From Campylorhamphus procurvoides (lineage: Eukaryota; Chordata; Aves; Passeriformes; Dendrocolaptidae), in contig WBMV01001030.1 of NCBI GenBank assembly GCA_013396655.1, positions 395,388 through 459,387 on the forward strand: a stretch of DNA of 64,000 nt, given 5' to 3'. Shown one piece after another: positions 1 to 14,700 of this stretch (positions within the stretch are counted from its first letter, which is position 1; every line of letters starts with the position of its first letter). A model generated the notes under the pieces. That model saw only the letters and a program-made list of their open reading frames with translations. It did not search any database and had not been told where the DNA came from. The position numbers and the translations under genes are program-made.

Positions 1-3000
1 TTGTATTGCCCATTATTTACTGGGTGAGCCTCAGTGGCTTTTCTGAGCAACAGACAAGCAGATAGTACATGTCTTGTGATGTCAGGCTTATGGAGATTTC
101 CACATTCTCTATGGGACTGAGAAGGGGCACCTTATTAGCTCTTTCAGTTGGTGGCTTTGAAGTCTATAGTCTTTAAAAGAAGTAGCTTTTCCTCATCTGT
201 TAGGGGTGATGGTTTTGATGTTGATTTGGGCAGCTGGAAGTCTGAAGTTTCTTCTCTACTCATAGGGCAGAAATCAATCACTTTCCACCACTCTTGTACT
301 GATCAATGGCTCATGTTGGATGTGTTGGTTGACAGGTTACCCTCAGGCTCATTGGATGCTTCAGGAATCACTGACATCACTTTTCCTAACTCTTGCATCC
401 TCTGCAGCATGTGACAGGCATGCCCAAGCTTGATCGGATTTTTGAAATTCCCACAAAGAACTTTCCCAAATAAATGCTCCTCAAAAGGTTAATCTTCAAA
501 TGGCTACTTATAAATGAGGATTTGCACAAAGATGTTGACAGTGGTCCCTGAGCATATTAATTTTCCTTTTTTCTTTTTTTTTTTTTAGATGTACTAAAAC
601 AACTTCTGAGTGGTTTTTAGTCTGAGCCAAATGACATGTCAATATAGTAGAATTATAGATATACATACATAGGATGTAAAATTCTGTAAATTAAAAAATC
701 ACAGCCATGACTATCCCTTCAAAGAAACAACACTCCACACTTTGTTTTCTTCCTGTAGCTTTTGATGACTTACTCTGAACCTTGGGTCTTCATGTGTCTC
801 TAATTTTAGACTGTGTCCATCTAAAGCTCATCTTCATGCAGTGTTGGATGGCAATGGCCTTCCATATGTCCTAACTATTTGGAGAACTTAAGGTAGGGAT
901 GGTTTTCTTAAATTTTTTGTTCTGAAACATTTGCAGGGCTGTACAGCAGATGGTGCTCTGCTTCTCTTTCTTCTACCGACTATTGTCATTAGCTAAGCTT
1001 TTCAAACCGAGGCTGGGGGTTATTAATAATATTTTCTGCCCCGGCTGAGCAACTGGAGCTACTTATTTTCAGAGATGGTTTACTTAACCATCCCCTGATT
1101 TTGTTATAAGGAGCAAGAAAGCATAAAGTCTGTTTGTGGGTTAATTTACAACACTAATCTATCTTCCCAGTGCAGTTAGAGCAGAACAGTGACTTACATT
1201 TATTAAGGGATTCTTTTCATGTGTGCAAAACCAGTATTTGCTTGAAATGGGTAATTCTTCACTAAAATGAATGAATCACAACGGAAAGTACAGGCTGAGT
1301 TTAGGCAATGAATCAGTGAAACTATCAGAATCTCTAAATCAGGAAAAGATTTTCTCAGTGTAATTAACGGAAATGTTTTTCCAGCTACCTGAAACTGGGT
1401 GAAATAAAAAGCATTCTCTGTTTCTATGCTGTATAGTTGAACTCCTGCTCTAGCTCTGCTGGTAGAGTGAATACTGTTTTCTGACACTTAGCTCAGTTAG
1501 CCCAGGCTTTCAGGGGCTTGTTTCACAAGTGATAGCTCTTAGATGACTAGAAGTGGTGTAGAAAAAGTCAAATCCTTTTCAAGGATTTGGTGAGATACAG
1601 CGCTGTAAGCTTTGGAATATTGCAGACTGCAGTAATACCATAGTAATCTTCAACAGCATTAACAGCTTTGACTGACAAGCCTATATAAATTGGTTTAAAA
1701 TCAATTAGGAAGGAGAACATCACTAATTCAAATTAACAACTCTATGGGCTCTGTGAATTATTGGATGTTGCAAATTAGGAAGTAAAAGCATAATGCAAAG
1801 CTCATGGAAATCAAAGTAAAGACTGCCATTAGCATTACTGTGCTTACACTATCCCCTTGCATCTCTATGTGGTAGCAGACCTAAGAACACCAGTAGTTCA
1901 TCTGAGCCAATGGCAGATGCTGTATAAACGCAAACCAAAAGGACAGTCCCTGACCAGCATTGTGCCACTGTGAGGCTGTCTTATGAACAGCCTAGCAACA
2001 CTAGTTTTTTCTTTGAGGTTCTGTGATTCTATGTATAGTATTTCAGATAGGGATCTCTAGATTTGCAATTCAATCCAAAAAGAAACCCCTTATAAATTTA
2101 TTAATGGTTTTCTTTGTTCAGAATCTTGGATTCACTCTATCTGTGAAAAGATACATAAAACTTTTATTTTTGTGAGTCTGTATCTATTCTTCAGTGGAGT
2201 ATATATCTCTTAAATAGATCCAAAGTGACTATTTCCTATAGAAGATATTATTGTCTAAAAATAAATGGATCTGGTTTTTTTCTTTTATGGTGGAAGGAAG
2301 GGTAGTATCAAGATCATCAGTGAGAAAGGGATCAAGAATTTGTCTTTTCATGACTATGAAAAAAAACCCCCTACCTTTATTTTTCAGTCTTGGAAAATGT
2401 TTTTCCCAAGCTGTTACACAAGAAATGTGTCTTGAGATGGATGGAAGATGAACTGTTAAATATAAATGTATTGTATCATGTGGTTTGTCTCTGAATTAGA
2501 AATGCAAGGAGCAAAGCATACGAAACAAAAATAAAGGGAGGAGAGAAAATTTCTTCTCTAGTTTAACATGATTTCCTGTAGACTTATGATTATGAAGTGA
2601 TGTGTTATACCAAGGTATAATTTCCATACTCTGGAGAGCCTGGAGAGTGACTTAGGCAACTCAGGTTAAGGTAAGATCAATCTGAATTGGCAACAGATGG
2701 AACACGGGGAAAGAAACATGGCACTTCAAAGTGAGGGGGGTGGCAGAAATGAATGGGGTTTAAGAGTAGGACTGAAGGGGCCTGGGCTCTTTGTTCTGCT
2801 TGGTTTTCATTGAAACAGGCTGAAATACACTAAATGTTACCTATCTCATATACAAGCTGTAGCATCACCCTCAAAGAAAATGCTAAATGGATGGATTGCC
2901 TCTGTCACGCACAACAGAAATGTGGACACAGAGAAGAAATTTCTGAGGTCCCACTGCATTCAGTGCCAATAATCCTGCAGAAAGTGCTGGTAACTCTATT

Positions 3001-6000
3001 TCTTCTTCCTCAGTCAATCTGAAGAAAATTAATTTCCAACATTCACATCTGATCAAATCACAAGCTAAAATTATGTGCAAGCATGAAAAAGATGACACCT
3101 TATTCCATAAGTACACACTTGGTAGTAACTTTCAAATTATGTTAACAGAGTTCACACAGTATTAGTCAAATCCCTGACATTAAGAAATGCTATTTCATGA
3201 GAAAGGTGATAATGGGATACAAAGATCCTAAAATTATTAGATGATAACTTGCTAATGGGAATACCTTTTTGTCATAACCAATTTACTCTAACAAAGATCT
3301 CTCTGATGCGAGATAGTAATATCATAGAAATTTGGAAGTGGTGTAAAAAAAAAGAAACTAAAGATTGAAGAGTAGAGTCAATGAGTTTGTAGATCTAGGA
3401 TGATTCAACTTTAAAGACATTGTTGGGAAAGCAAGGCAGTACTAGGGCTGACCCTACACCACTGTGCACCAGCAATCTGTCAAAGCCCCATTTCTGGTCT
3501 TGCCTGTCTTTGTTTTGGGTATACTATATTAAGTAAATATCAAAAGGTCAGTTTTATTAGCAATTTTCTTGTATATTTGTGCTCTGGTAGCATAACAATG
3601 TTTATGAAAGCAAAAGAAATGTACTTTCAGATTGCCACAGGAATGCTTTCCAGCCTCAGCACCTACTAGGGCTCAAGCTATGAGTTAAGAAAGCACTTTT
3701 TCTTTACAGTCTGCACACACAAATAATGTTGGTGCATGCATCTTTTTCAATGGAAGTTAGCTGCACTCCTTTCATTAATTGTCTTTAATGTAGGAGAAGG
3801 AATGTCATCTAAATAATTTGGGCTCCTGGGTGAAAACTTATATGATTTTTAAAAGAAAATCATTGTAGTCAGTGAATGTCAAATCTGTGATTAAAAAGCA
3901 AAAAGCTGACACGGATACCACTGTAATGGAGCATGTCTCAGTGGGAACCCACTGCCACCATCAGCTTTTTATGATTTTTGTACTGCTAATAAGATAGGAA
4001 ATGCACCACTAGGAATACTGTTGCATATCAGGCTCTCTTATTTCATAAATTATTACTATATTACCCTCTAAATGTCCCAAAGAGTGTAGAAGCATCAAAA
4101 TAAGATGTAAAAACAATAGACCCAAGCAATTATTGAACTGTTAGATTGTTACAACACTTTTCTTATTCCTTTGTCTTTATTTTTATCCTGAATAAACTAG
4201 CAGTTTGCAACAGATAGGGTCATTCAACCACCTTTATGGTACCCTTGCTTCTGGATTGGAACAGGGTAACTAATTACTACTGGGAATGTTCTGTGACAGG
4301 TTTTAAGAGTGGATAAACTGGAGAATGACTTTTGATATTCAAATTCGCTCTCGTTTCCATATTCTGCTGCTGGCACTTACAAAGGAAGATGTAAAATGTG
4401 TCTCATCAGGCACTTGGAAGGGCTGAGAACTCACACATCTTCTTTCTTCTCAGTTCTCCACCTAAAAGCCAGCTGGAGCAAACTTTACCCAAGAAAGATG
4501 AAAAAAATTATATAGGGAAGGTCATATTTTCTAATTTTCAGGAAATCCTGAAGGATGGTACTGCAGAAACCATCACTTCTGTGGGAGAGAGAAGGTTCAT
4601 CAGTCAGTGCTTATGTCCTTAGTCTGATTGAGACTGTGGCCTCATAGAACCTGCCTATTCTATTTTATGGGACACTCCACAATTTAAAACAAATTCCTGT
4701 TCTGAGTAAATATATTGAAAAGTGTTTTCAGAATTCATTAATGGGAAATCAATTTAAAATAAAAATTCTGGATATTTTATTTTGGAATTGTTTCCCCCAT
4801 AATTTTCCTTTACATTACTTTTAATATTTGAAAATAGGTTCATTTTAAAAACAAAAATGAAATATTCTCTTTAAAAAAATTGAAAATATTCTGTTGTTCT
4901 TATCAGTAAGGATTTTTCAAGGGAAATTAGAGTGAGGTATAGTTGAGTGAGGCAATTGCACCACTCACCAATCAACATTTTCCAATGAAGAAATACTTTA
5001 TCATAAGATCTATGAGTGTATAATTCATTCAGAATAATTTTGATAAAAGTAGGAAGGTGAAGATTTATCTGATTTGTCTAAAAGTGAGAAGCTCTACTTA
5101 AAACTGAGTCAAAGTTCATTTGGGAGATACTGAGTCATCTTTACTGATAGCCCTGCATATAAATTATGTAGTGGCAAGCTGTATTAATAACGTGTTTCAC
5201 AGAGATATCATTAATAATCATAGTTTATATGGCTACAACTCAAGAAAACCCCCCAACAAAACAACAAAAAAGGGATTATCATGGTGCAATAAACCAAAGA
5301 AGTTAGCTCAACTAGTTTATGACTTCATTAAAATGGTGAGCTATAATTGCAACCTTGCAATCAGCAAATGCAAATGCTCCATTTGTAGTACTGCCAATTT
5401 TATTTGATGTATAACTTTCTCTTCAGAGAAGGGAAGCTTATCCCATTTTTCTTTGATTTCAGTGCACTGAAAGTTTATTCTTTGGAAATACACTAATAGC
5501 ACAGAAAAGGAATTGGGTTTATGAAGTGTCTGATGCCCTTTTTATGCATTTATGATGTGCCTCAAGAAATAGCACTGGTTGTAAAATACAAAAGGGCCAA
5601 AAAGAATGTGATTATCATGACAGTATATGTGTTCAGATTGCAAGCCAGGAAACTGTCACTGATAGTCGGGATATAATTGACTGCAATGTATGATAAGCAC
5701 ATTATTGATTGATTAATGTGACCTAGTTGTATTTGAAATGTCAAAGAGGAAAATTGAGTTGTCATTTTATATCATGTTCTTTTTTGAGTAACAGATAAAT
5801 ATTATAATTAATGACTAAGGTTATCTAAAAAATTTAGAGAATATTAAACATCACATTATTCACAGTCATCATAGGTGAATATATTAATGATGAATATTGA
5901 TAAATCTCTGCTTGTATGTAACAGGCACCAAGTGAAGTTCACATACTATATTTTTTAATCATTTACCTTAGTGAATTGACTCAATTCACCAGATTTCTTT

Positions 6001-8149
6001 TACAATTTAGTAAGGTTTTATTTGTACTTAGTCCATGGCAAACTGGGATATTGATTTAGAAGGTTTAAGTTTGCTTCTGTTGAAGTCAATTGTGAAACTA
6101 TGGTTGTCTAGAGCAGGACTGAGAGCTGACTCATGCTTTATACCATTTTTCACTATTTACACAAAAGAACTTGAATCTTCTCAAGTAGTTGAAAAAAATA
6201 TGCTTTAGTAAATGAATTTTCAACAATCATTCTCAGCCTTGAAGTAGATCTCAAAGAGTTCTCAAGCTATTACACATAAAACAAAGCAAAAAATCATCTG
6301 CTGCAAAATACTGAAATGTTATCACTCACCATTTGCCTGAAGTATACCTGTGAAGGGGACTGCCTGTAATGGGGGGACTTCTTTTCCAGAAAATGCAAAG
6401 TATCGAGCATTTTGGAGGACAAGGGAAAAAAATTAAGAGTAAAAGGTTTAACTGATTTTTTTGACTTTTATATTTAATTTTGGCAAATTTTGGATTTGTG
6501 TCACGTCTTTCAGGTCAGAAATTGTTTGGACTTCATATTAATATAATAAATTAAGTTGACAGTGTTATCTTACAGTGACCTATGAAGTCCCTAAGTCTCC
6601 AATATTCTTTCAATGTTTTGACTTCTTGATATCAATTCAGCTGTGTAATTGCAAGATTCTTGTGCGACTTCAAGTGCCCCAGACTTGGACATGAGGTTAC
6701 AGCTGTGATGCTTGAACCCTGGGAGATTTGCTTCACCCAGGATCAATACCCAAAAGCATCCGGAATCCCCCAGGGCTCTTCAGGTAGCTCTGAGCACCTG
6801 CATTCAGGTACAGGGCTGAGTCCCAAAGTGTCTGTGTTAGAGTGGGCAGAATCCTCCTTTTCTCATTTGAGTGTATTGACCAAAGCTGCAGAAATAAAAT
6901 AGAAGCTTGGCCACTGAATTCACCTGTAAATATGTATTTGTGGACATTCAGATTCTCATGTTTTAATCTGAGGCTGAATCTCTACCTTTGTTATGTGGAA
7001 AAATGTTTTTCAGACCTATATGAATCACTGGAAGAGTATTCTGGTTTTTCTGTGATAATTTCAAAAATATGGGGCTTGTCTTCCTTGACATCAGCCTTTG
7101 GAAAGGAGTGGGCTTCATCAGGAGAGTGAGTGGGTCAGAGAATGAGCCAAATTTACCACAATACATTTTGATTTTTCTTAGATTACCCATTTTCCAAAGC
7201 AAAAAATACCAAGTGGAGGCTTGCTAGCTTGTTCTCTAAAGATATAAAGCCCAAGCAGTCTGCCTTCTCAAATCCTTCTGAGTTTTTGCATGCTAGGTCA
7301 CACTCTGTCCTCAAATCCAGTTTTAAACAATTAATGTACTCTTGAGTTGTGGATCTGGGAGAAGATTAATTTTTCACCTGAGACTAAATAACAAAGGACT
7401 GAGCAAAACTTCGACCTCTCTCAACCAGTTAGTGCAGCAAACATTTCACAGATGGGGCAGGCAGTACGCAGGAATGAGTGGACAGTGGCTTAATTGCTGT
7501 CCTTATCCTCTATTCCTCACCAAGGTAGGACATAAGTGGGGAAAGTATCATTATAGTTCAGGAACTATGTTGTCTGACAGGATAAGTCAACACACTATTC
7601 CTTAATCAAAGTGATGCCTAAAATACAGCCTAGCCTACAGGTTATGGTGAAGATTGTAAGGATCACAGATATTGCTGCACTGGAATAGTGGTGTCACTGA
7701 CAGAAATAAGGGAAAAGCACAAAGGTCAGGGCTGTTTCTCTTAACCCTGAACCATCTCATCATCACCACTTAGTCATCTGCAGCAAAGTCAAAGGAATTA
7801 CCCCAAGATATTCTCCAAAAGAGATGACTGCATTTTTACGTCTCTGTTTTTCCCAGGAGTGGGATGTCAGTGCACAAGCACACATGTGCAGGAGTGGTCA
7901 GCAAATGGAGCATGGGACCCCTTGGGTGGGAAGGGACATCAGGAGGACACCTCACGCAGCCTCCTCCTGAGTGGGCTGGTGAAAAGACTGGTGAGAGCAA
8001 ACAGGTGCTGACCCTGCCTCTGATCTGGATCATCAGGAGCCAACCTGCCATAAAGCCTCTTAATCTTCCAAAGAGCTGGAAAACAAAAGTGCATCTTTCT
8101 AAAGGGCAATCAGTTGTCTGACACAGCTGTGCACTTTGGGTACTGTTTT
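1..8149. other. Unique AT-rich non-coding DNA
   Basis: No gene, RNA gene or clear mobile element is visible. Open reading frames here are all under about 95 codons, lack recognisable domains and occur on both strands as expected by chance. A short stretch near 2,010-2,035 resembles the octamer tail of a CR1 LINE (TTCTGTGATTCTATG) but has no CR1 body next to it. It is called non-coding by absence of evidence; unrecognised exons under 150 bases could be missed. Confidence 0.6.
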
Positions 8150-8720
8150 GAGCAAATGTTTAATTAGAAAAGGATGGTGCCTAAATTCTCATAATTAATC
8201 TGAACCTGTGCTAGAGTTCACAGCAGCCAAGACTTTTTACACTGGTGAATCATTCTCATTGAAATAGTCTGTGCTTAAAGAGCAGGAAAAGCTGCTATTA
8301 GAAATCTCTGTAATAGCTTTTATGAAAGCTATGGCTAATTTAAAGCCCAATTAAACCTCAGAAATCCAATTATTCCTGAATAACATAATTGCAAAAAGTA
8401 ACTAGCATTGTAACTATGCACTAGCTATTATGGAAGATGCTTTAATAAAAGAAAATCAGTTCTGAGACACTGAAAAGATGTGTTCCTAAGGATGGTCTGC
8501 AAATTTCAGAATTCTGTTTTCACTGCTTCGCACTGGGGCAAGTAAACCTTCTGGGTGCTCTGTAACATGCATTTCATGGGTCTAATTGGAGAGCAGATAA
8601 AAGATGCTAGAGCAGAGCCATTTATACAGACTCTTGAATAATCTCTCTTGAATGAGACAGTAATTATCAATTAGCTGCGACTGTGAGTTTGGCCACCTAC
8701 AGACATAAAAAAGTTAAAGA
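8150..8720. promoter_or_regulatory. Candidate conserved enhancer-like block, rich in TAAT/ATTA cores
   Basis: Between about 8,158 and 8,415 at least eight homeodomain-type cores occur (for example TTTAATTAG, ATAATTAAT, GCTAATTTA, CAATTAAAC, CAATTATTC, CATAATTGC), and another pair, TAATTATCAATTAG, lies near 8,661-8,676. The block has no repeat signature and no long homopolymers, unlike the simple AT-rich DNA around it. Dense homeodomain cores in unique sequence are a common feature of vertebrate developmental enhancers. That it is conserved or active is inference; no alignment was available. AT-rich composition alone would raise the motif count, so confidence is low. Confidence 0.25.
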
Positions 8721-11700
8721 AAATATGGCAGACCAAGCTCCTACCACAGACTGATAGTTTTGCTACCGATGGGAAAGAGAATCGCTTTTAGGTGACCCAT
8801 GGCTTTGCTGCTTTGGTGGGCCATGGTGGAAACTGAAGTGCTGCCCCTGTAGCTCTTGGCTGCAGTTGGTGAACTCAGGAGCACTGACCTTGTAGCATGT
8901 TTGCCTCAGCTCTGCCATGCCTTAGCAAGGGTAGCACTGTAACATCCTGTGGCTGAAATCTGTACTTGAATGCCCTCATAGATAGGCAGAATGGAGAATT
9001 GCTGCTTTCTCAACATTTTAGGAGACACTATGTACAATTTTGTGCATTCAGAGCTCTGCATGGCTTATAGATATGGATGAGTGAAGAGGAGTTATTGTAA
9101 AACACTTTGTAAACTTAGAGGCAGACTCTGGCTTCAACCTTTCCATGGAAGAAAGTGAAGGAGAGGTAGAAACTTCACCTAACCTAGCTATTTGCAGTAA
9201 CTGTACATTATTTTTTCCCACAAAGCCACAGTTCAACTTTCAATTCCTATTTAGCAGAAATTTGTCTCTTGAATCAGCCATAGTTTTTCTTGAGTGAATG
9301 TTTTCCATGTGAAAATGTAGCTTACTGATTTCATTACAATCTCTGTTGTGAAAGACAACATGAAAAAAGCGCTGACCCTAAATAAATGTGGAAGGAGGAG
9401 AAAGGATAACCTGCTGAAGGAGTAAGGATTTTCAATTTGCTATATATGTTAGTAATCTCATCTTCTCACCCTCATGCAAGGAAAAAAATATTTCATGAAA
9501 TGGTTGAATTCCATTACACAAATACTTGCTAAACAAACAAATGACTTCAAATGAGTAGAGAGCAGGTACAGCAAGGTTATTGGTTCAACACTGTACAATA
9601 AAGCTTTGCGCACAGCATCTCCCGGTTTGAGGAAGTCCAAGGTCATTCAAGCTAGAATACTTGGGTTTTTAAGGACATCTGAGTTATGAGCACTTAAAAA
9701 GCTATCTGTACAGAGCTGACAGAAGGAATTTATTATTTCAATTGTGGAAACACAAGAAAAGAAATGAAATAAAATCCAACTCCAAAGTGTAAATTAAGAA
9801 AAAAAAGCACTCATCTTCCATATAAGATCCTGTCTATTTGGCGTGCTTAAGATACAGTAACTTTTTTTAATATGTGTTGGAAAATAATTGCCCTGAAGGG
9901 AGTCAGATATATAAAATGTAAGGCTCTAGTTCTACATTTTGATTTTAGAAGGCTAGTAGATGTTTAGGATTGACAACAATAACTTACTATGTACTGTTTA
10001 GGAGCAGAGCTCACAATCCCAAGTTGAGACAATGTCAGTGCTAGAAAAATATGTTTTAGTTAATGCTTTTAGCATGAGGGGAGCTTTTAAATCTGTATTT
10101 ACAGTTATCAGGGTTTGATGAAGGATTTCTCCAAAATTACCACATCAGTGATCAGGAAAAGGTTGCGCAAATAGAGTGCATTAGCATTGTTGCCTCGGCG
10201 AACCAACTAAAGAAATCATCTCAGAGAAATTGAGTGATTTTGCTAGTGTAAAGCATAATGCTTTATGTACTTGGAGACACTCAGCCAGCATCCAGTTTGA
10301 CTGAATTATAAGTCTTTATAACCAAGTGCTTTGTTGAATTTTTTTTTTAATTTGGTTTTACCATCATGTCAAATTTACATGTTTGAGGTATAATTAGCCA
10401 GTCTGATTACAAAAAAAATTGACTATAATTTAAAAATATAAATTAACACAAAATGACAAGCATTAAAAGTTAATATCAGCTAAATGTTCATTCTTTTGCA
10501 TTCAAATGAGTCCTATTAAGTTATTATGTCCATCTAAGTATCAGTATAATTTTCAAGTAATACACAATGTGTTCCATAATCTGCCTCTCTCCCTAACCCT
10601 CCATTAGCTGTATTGTTCCTCTACAGTTTGTTACTCCAATAAACCATTTTAGAATTACAGAAATACATTATTTCATTTTTCACCTAAAGTGCATAACTTG
10701 GGCTTAGAAATACAATTTAGATGTGCCTTAGACCTTTAGTGACCGTGTGCTGTGTTGACTCTAAATAAACTGTCGTGGTCCATGGCCTTCCTTTGAAATG
10801 CACAGAAAGAAGCAATAACTGAATTTCAACAAGCAAATCAAGCTTATTGGTTTAGAATTATGATACTTGGCTTTCTAATGCATATTCAGAGTGGTAGAAA
10901 AGAAAGCGTGAAATTTAATTGTACCATAAAACTGTCATGAGAAAATATATATTGAATTATCAAGCAGGATTACATTCCTTCAGTAGTGATAATCGTGGAA
11001 AACTTTTTCTTTAAAGGACTGCTACATTTCTAGTGCTATATTTCTGGACAGAGAACAGTTCTAAGAGCCTCATCACTGAAAAAAGTGACAAAATATGATG
11101 CATTTGGTTCATCCTCTGAAGTTGAATCTTTCCACATGTACTTTGTTACTCATGCCTATTTAGTACAAAAGACAAAACAGTCAAAAGAGTAAAGCAACTC
11201 CTGTACTGTTTTCTGTTTTAACAACAGTAGCAGCAGCCTAACAGCAGTCTGGAAGCTACAAAACCAGGGACGTGTTACCTGATATTTGCAAGGGCCCTTT
11301 GGATAATTTGTATCATTTATGTGCCAGAGAACATAATCATGAAATTTATATTATACCCCATTACATGTGGAAACACACCTTATCATAATTCCTATTACAC
11401 TGCCAGCAAGCAATTCATTTTATGCACACACATGAACTCAGACATTGAAACTACTTTTTATCTTCATACCTCTTTAAGAAAGTAAAATTAATGGCTTATA
11501 CATACAAAGTAGAATTCTTGTATAGACATCATGATGTGTGTTCGCATATGTATCCACCAAGACACCTCTGAGAAATGAGTTTTCATATTTTAGTAAAGTG
11601 TTTTTACATTTGTCAATGGACATGCTACATGGAACTGATTCAAATTTCTTGGAGTCTGTGGAAACAATCCTGATCTGACTTGGATGGTCTTTTAACTGAG

Positions 11701-14700
11701 TCTTACCTGTTAATACTGATTTCACCAAGCTGAAGACATAGATGAGCCCACTAGAGAATCAGTAAATTAAATTTAAAGGTCATGCTCCCTGTTACATACA
11801 TTTAAGTGCATAACTGCAAACTACTATGATGACTACTAATGATCCAAAAACCATTAAAGAAAAATAATATTTGTGATATTGTGTCTTGTCACTGCAGCAG
11901 AACTAGGTTTAAAGGAAAGAAGATGCTGTACATCTCACTATTTTATTTTATCAGACAAGAAACTCTATTGTGTAGTCAGCATTTGTAGGTCACTTGGCTT
12001 TTTTTTTTATTTCTTCTTTTTTTCTTTTTTTTTTTTTAATTTCCTTAAGCAACAGGTATCATTCCTATACCATTTTTGTGTATGGCAGTATTGAGAAAAT
12101 ATTCTTTACTGTTAGTGCCTTAATCTCAAAAGCTCAGGATTCAGCTAGAAAATCTGCTCAAATTTCTTCCACTTGTCATTATGTGCTACATACCTCCTCT
12201 TCCTGATATGAAGAGATGGCAGTGGAAATGTTGTGTTCATTGTGTTCAAATCTGCTTCCAGAGGTGACTGAAAATAGGAGGTGCAGAGGTGCATAAAAGC
12301 ATCTTCTGTGCTGCGGTCACAAAGAAATAAAACATGAGTTGAAGTCTTTGGTCCAGGTGGTGCTGATGGTGAAGTATTTATCAGGCAGAAAAAAAAAAAT
12401 CCCCCATGAAAAATTGTTACAAGAATTTGCAGGAGGACACTTATGAGGAACTATGACATCTGTCTCCAGCTGCCTTTCTCCTAGCTGAGAAGTCTTCCCA
12501 TCACCTGCCAGTGATGTTGTGGATGACCCCTGTGAGCTGTGGGAGATACAGGGAATATACCTGAAGAAGCAAAACCTGATGACCAAAAAAAAGAACAATT
12601 TAATCAATGATGATCTTGACCTCACAGACAGAGATCAGTATGCTCATAATAAAGGACTTAACTAGTTTGCATAACTTTCTCCTTGCAGTGATTTATATTA
12701 CTTGAATGTGCTGGCTGGCCATGCCTAATCAAGTGCCTTGGGTCTTTAGACCCCTGTGAGATGTATTCAAGGGTGAAACTTTTCATGCAATCTTTGCTTT
12801 TCAGTATGCCAGAAGAGAGAGCAGTCTCCCTGTCAAATCAATGAAAAATATTACCTAATACTAGGACACACGGGTGCTTCTACCCTCAGGCCACTGGTTA
12901 AAATCCAGCACAGTTTCCAGTCCTATTCTGCCCAAAGACTGTTACCAAGTGACAGGTGTCTGGTAGCCTGGTTTTAATGAGGTAGTTGTTTCGGGCCTTT
13001 TCTAGTGGAAAGGTGCTCACAGGGCTGCTAACCAATTGCCTTTTCACAGCAAAAATATGTAATGCCTAAGTGACTCTGGAAAGTAAATTGCTCTTTTAAC
13101 CCCTAAGCAAGTCCTTCCATAGCATGTGTTGTTTGAGGCATAGGCCTGTGTGCTCAGACCTTTTCCAAAGAACCATAGGACTCTCAGTGGGGGATATTAT
13201 GAGAGCACTGAATAGATTCTGAAAGAAAACATTTGTAATTTTCCTGCACATACTAAGGAAACAATATCATATTACCTTCATGCAATTCATCTTTTATATT
13301 TCTGATTTTTTTTTTTTGCTGATGTACAGTCTCGGGGTCTCCTCTAAGGAGGTCAGACTCTGAGACAAGCAAGAGGCACTGTGAGATGAGGAGAGGTGGA
13401 AACTGGGGCAAGATTAAAGTGAAATCATCAAGTCATGGTAAGTTGTGTTTTGATCTTATATTCTGTTTCCTATTGTGCATTTGTTTTGAGGGTTCTTCTT
13501 AAGCATCTATACCATTAGCAAAAGTTTCTCTCATCTGACAGGTGAAGGCTGAACCAAGGATGTCAGGGAAAGAGATATCCAGATAAAAGGTTGCAATAAG
13601 AAATCCATTCTTGCACACTATTTTCAGACATTCTTGCACTCCCCATGTCTGTGAGAGAGTGCACACACAAATACTCATTTTTCTTCCCATAGTCAGAGTT
13701 CACTGCCTTTTTTTATAGCAAATCTGCGCCATGAGTTTCAGCAGACTCAGTACAACATGATACACTGGTGAGCCAACACACTTCCTAGGTGGGAAAAGAC
13801 TCCCCTTAGCTTCTTTAGGAGCAAGCCTCAGACCATTCCCTGTACAATAGAGTTACAGAAACTGCCTTCTTTATTAAAAGTGTGGTAGTGTGCTTGATTA
13901 CATTTACATTCATAGTTAATTGCTGGCACTGCTGAAAATATGAAAAGATAATTATGACAATGGTGCCAGTTATTTTTAAATGGCTATATGAATATACATT
14001 TTTTAAATGACAACGTTAAGTGCATGTCTTTATCAAATGAAAAATGTATGTCTGCTATTCACTCATTAGCAAAAAATTTGCATCCACAGTAAAATATTTG
14101 GCTTTGACTGAAAGAGGGTTCATTATACTTCTGAAGCAAAAGTTCAGAATGTAGGGGAAATATTCTCTGTGTTTTTGTTGGCAAAAACAGTGTGCAAAAA
14201 CAGTGAGTAATGCAGCTGGGAGTGCTGCGGACTCTGAAGATTCCTAGTGCCTACAACCCAGATGTTGTTCATGCCTCTGCTACTACCATTAGCAGAAGAT
14301 AAATATATTTGTGTAAGAAAAGGGCAAACAGACCACTCCATATGTATTCAATTAAAAAAAAATATGTACCTGAAAATACACACTGAGACTTGTTTCAAAG
14401 CATGCTAATAGGGCACTGAAATTTATGTTACGAGACTGTCTTCAGCTTTTTACTTCTTAACACCCTGTCGAAGAGATTGCTGATTGTCCTTTTGGTCAGC
14501 CTTTAGAAGGCTGAATGATAAGATTTCTGACCTCTCTGCCACAGATACGAACACTGATCCAGAAGGAAAAGGCTTGTGTGTACTTGGCTTAGAAGGAGAA
14601 CTTCATTGTCCAGCAAGAAGAAATATGTGCATGTTACAGAGTGCATACGAAATTTTTGTGATTCTCAGGCTGGGAGGCAAATTAGTAAAATAGAAAATAT

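Noticed and set aside
2005..2035. Possible CR1 octamer tail
   Set aside because: Only about 15 bases match and no CR1 body precedes it.
7860..8010. Possible short CR1 3' piece (GGGTGGGAAGGGACATCAGGAG)
   Set aside because: The resemblance to the CR1 'ggaagggacctc' block is short, the downstream blocks and tail are missing, and no orientation fits well.
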